From assembly GCA_016210395.1 (NCBI GenBank), contig JACQUI010000205.1, positions 1-5,959 of the forward strand: a stretch of DNA of 5,959 nt, written 5' to 3'. The position numbers and the translations under genes were made by a program. The stretch comes from Chloroflexota bacterium. GTDB lineage: Bacteria; Chloroflexota; Dehalococcoidia; Lucifugimonadales; JACPCL1. This document shows positions 5,832-5,959 of the stretch, one piece after another. Each line of letters starts with the position of its first letter. Positions within the stretch are counted from its first letter, which is position 1. Under the pieces are notes generated by a model. The model was not told where the DNA came from. It searched no databases and saw only the letters and a program-made list of their open reading frames with translations.

Positions 5832-5957
5832 CTACGTCGCCAGGCGGGGCAAGCGGAGCGGCATGGGCGCCAAGGCGTCCCGCGCCAGGCCGGGGTGAGC
5901 AAGAGCGGCCAGGAACGACGAGACCTCGTGGTTGAAGAAGCCCAGGTTGTCCTCGTG
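5832..5957 (-). CDS. C-terminal end of upstream protein, possibly an alpha/beta hydrolase (partial)
   Basis: The frame enters from the right edge and gives 41 residues before TAG at 5834..5832; the first two bases of the partial codon are 5958-5959. It starts HEDNLGFFNHEVSSFLAAL, followed by a Pro/Arg/Leu-rich tail ending RLPRLAT. Third codon positions are G or C in 38 of 41 codons, strong support for real coding. The HED-N-x5-N-x-E-V-x2-FL pattern resembles the last helix of alpha/beta-hydrolase-fold proteins, just after the catalytic histidine, which would lie beyond the window edge. That family call rests on pattern resemblance only. The gene is co-directional with the giant exoprotein gene and separated from it by 141 nt, and that gap appears to hold a separate promoter. 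Confidence 0.72.
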   Translation of the reverse strand, partial: HEDNLGFFNHEVSSFLAALAHPGLARDALAPMPLRLPRLAT

Positions 5958-5959
5958 GA

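Overview
The window comes from a high-GC bacterial chromosome, and everything that can be supported in it lies on the minus strand. It is almost filled by one intact gene for a very large secreted, repeat-built surface or extracellular protein (198..5690, 1830 aa from the preferred start). The 3' end of an upstream gene enters from the right (stop at 5832), and the first seven codons of a downstream gene run off the left edge (start codon at 20..22). The domain mix (FN3, CSLREA, right-handed beta-helix, choice-of-anchor Q, PKD) is common in environmental Chloroflexota, and also in Acidobacteriota and Actinomycetota. Chloroflexota is a mild preference only; no phylogenetic marker is present.

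Region by region, in minus-strand (transcription) order: 5957-5832 is the C-terminal 41 residues of a probable alpha/beta-hydrolase-type protein. 5831-5691 is a 141-nt intergenic region with a ~54-bp conserved element, a candidate sigma70-like promoter and a clear Shine-Dalgarno. 5690-198 encodes the giant protein: signal peptide, Gly/Pro linker, FN3, first CSLREA module, NosD-type beta-helix of six ~60-aa units, a Cys-paired beta-sandwich, second CSLREA module, a GGGI-type beta-helix of 25-26-aa coils, a choice-of-anchor Q segment, and seven PKD domains. 197-23 is a second intergenic region of 175 nt. 22-1 is the start of the next gene.

The most interesting signal is not coding. The two intergenic regions carry diverged copies of the same upstream element (5757..5810 and 80..132). 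Each sits 26-27 nt upstream (counted from the 14-base core) of an identical TAGGAT -10-like hexamer, which is followed by a GGAGG Shine-Dalgarno and an ATG. This looks like a duplicated, co-regulated promoter module driving two consecutive genes. Inside it, three tandem GGTACG/TACNACG-like half-sites are spaced 13 and 22-23 bp apart, which suggests cooperative binding by an unidentified transcription factor.

The giant protein looks like a fusion of two complete CSLREA/beta-helix exoproteins extended by a PKD array. It has no recognisable sorting signal at its C-terminus. Its 14 cysteines fall into seven local pairs. No catalytic motif was recognised, so an adhesive, structural or carbohydrate/protein-binding role is inferred, not shown.
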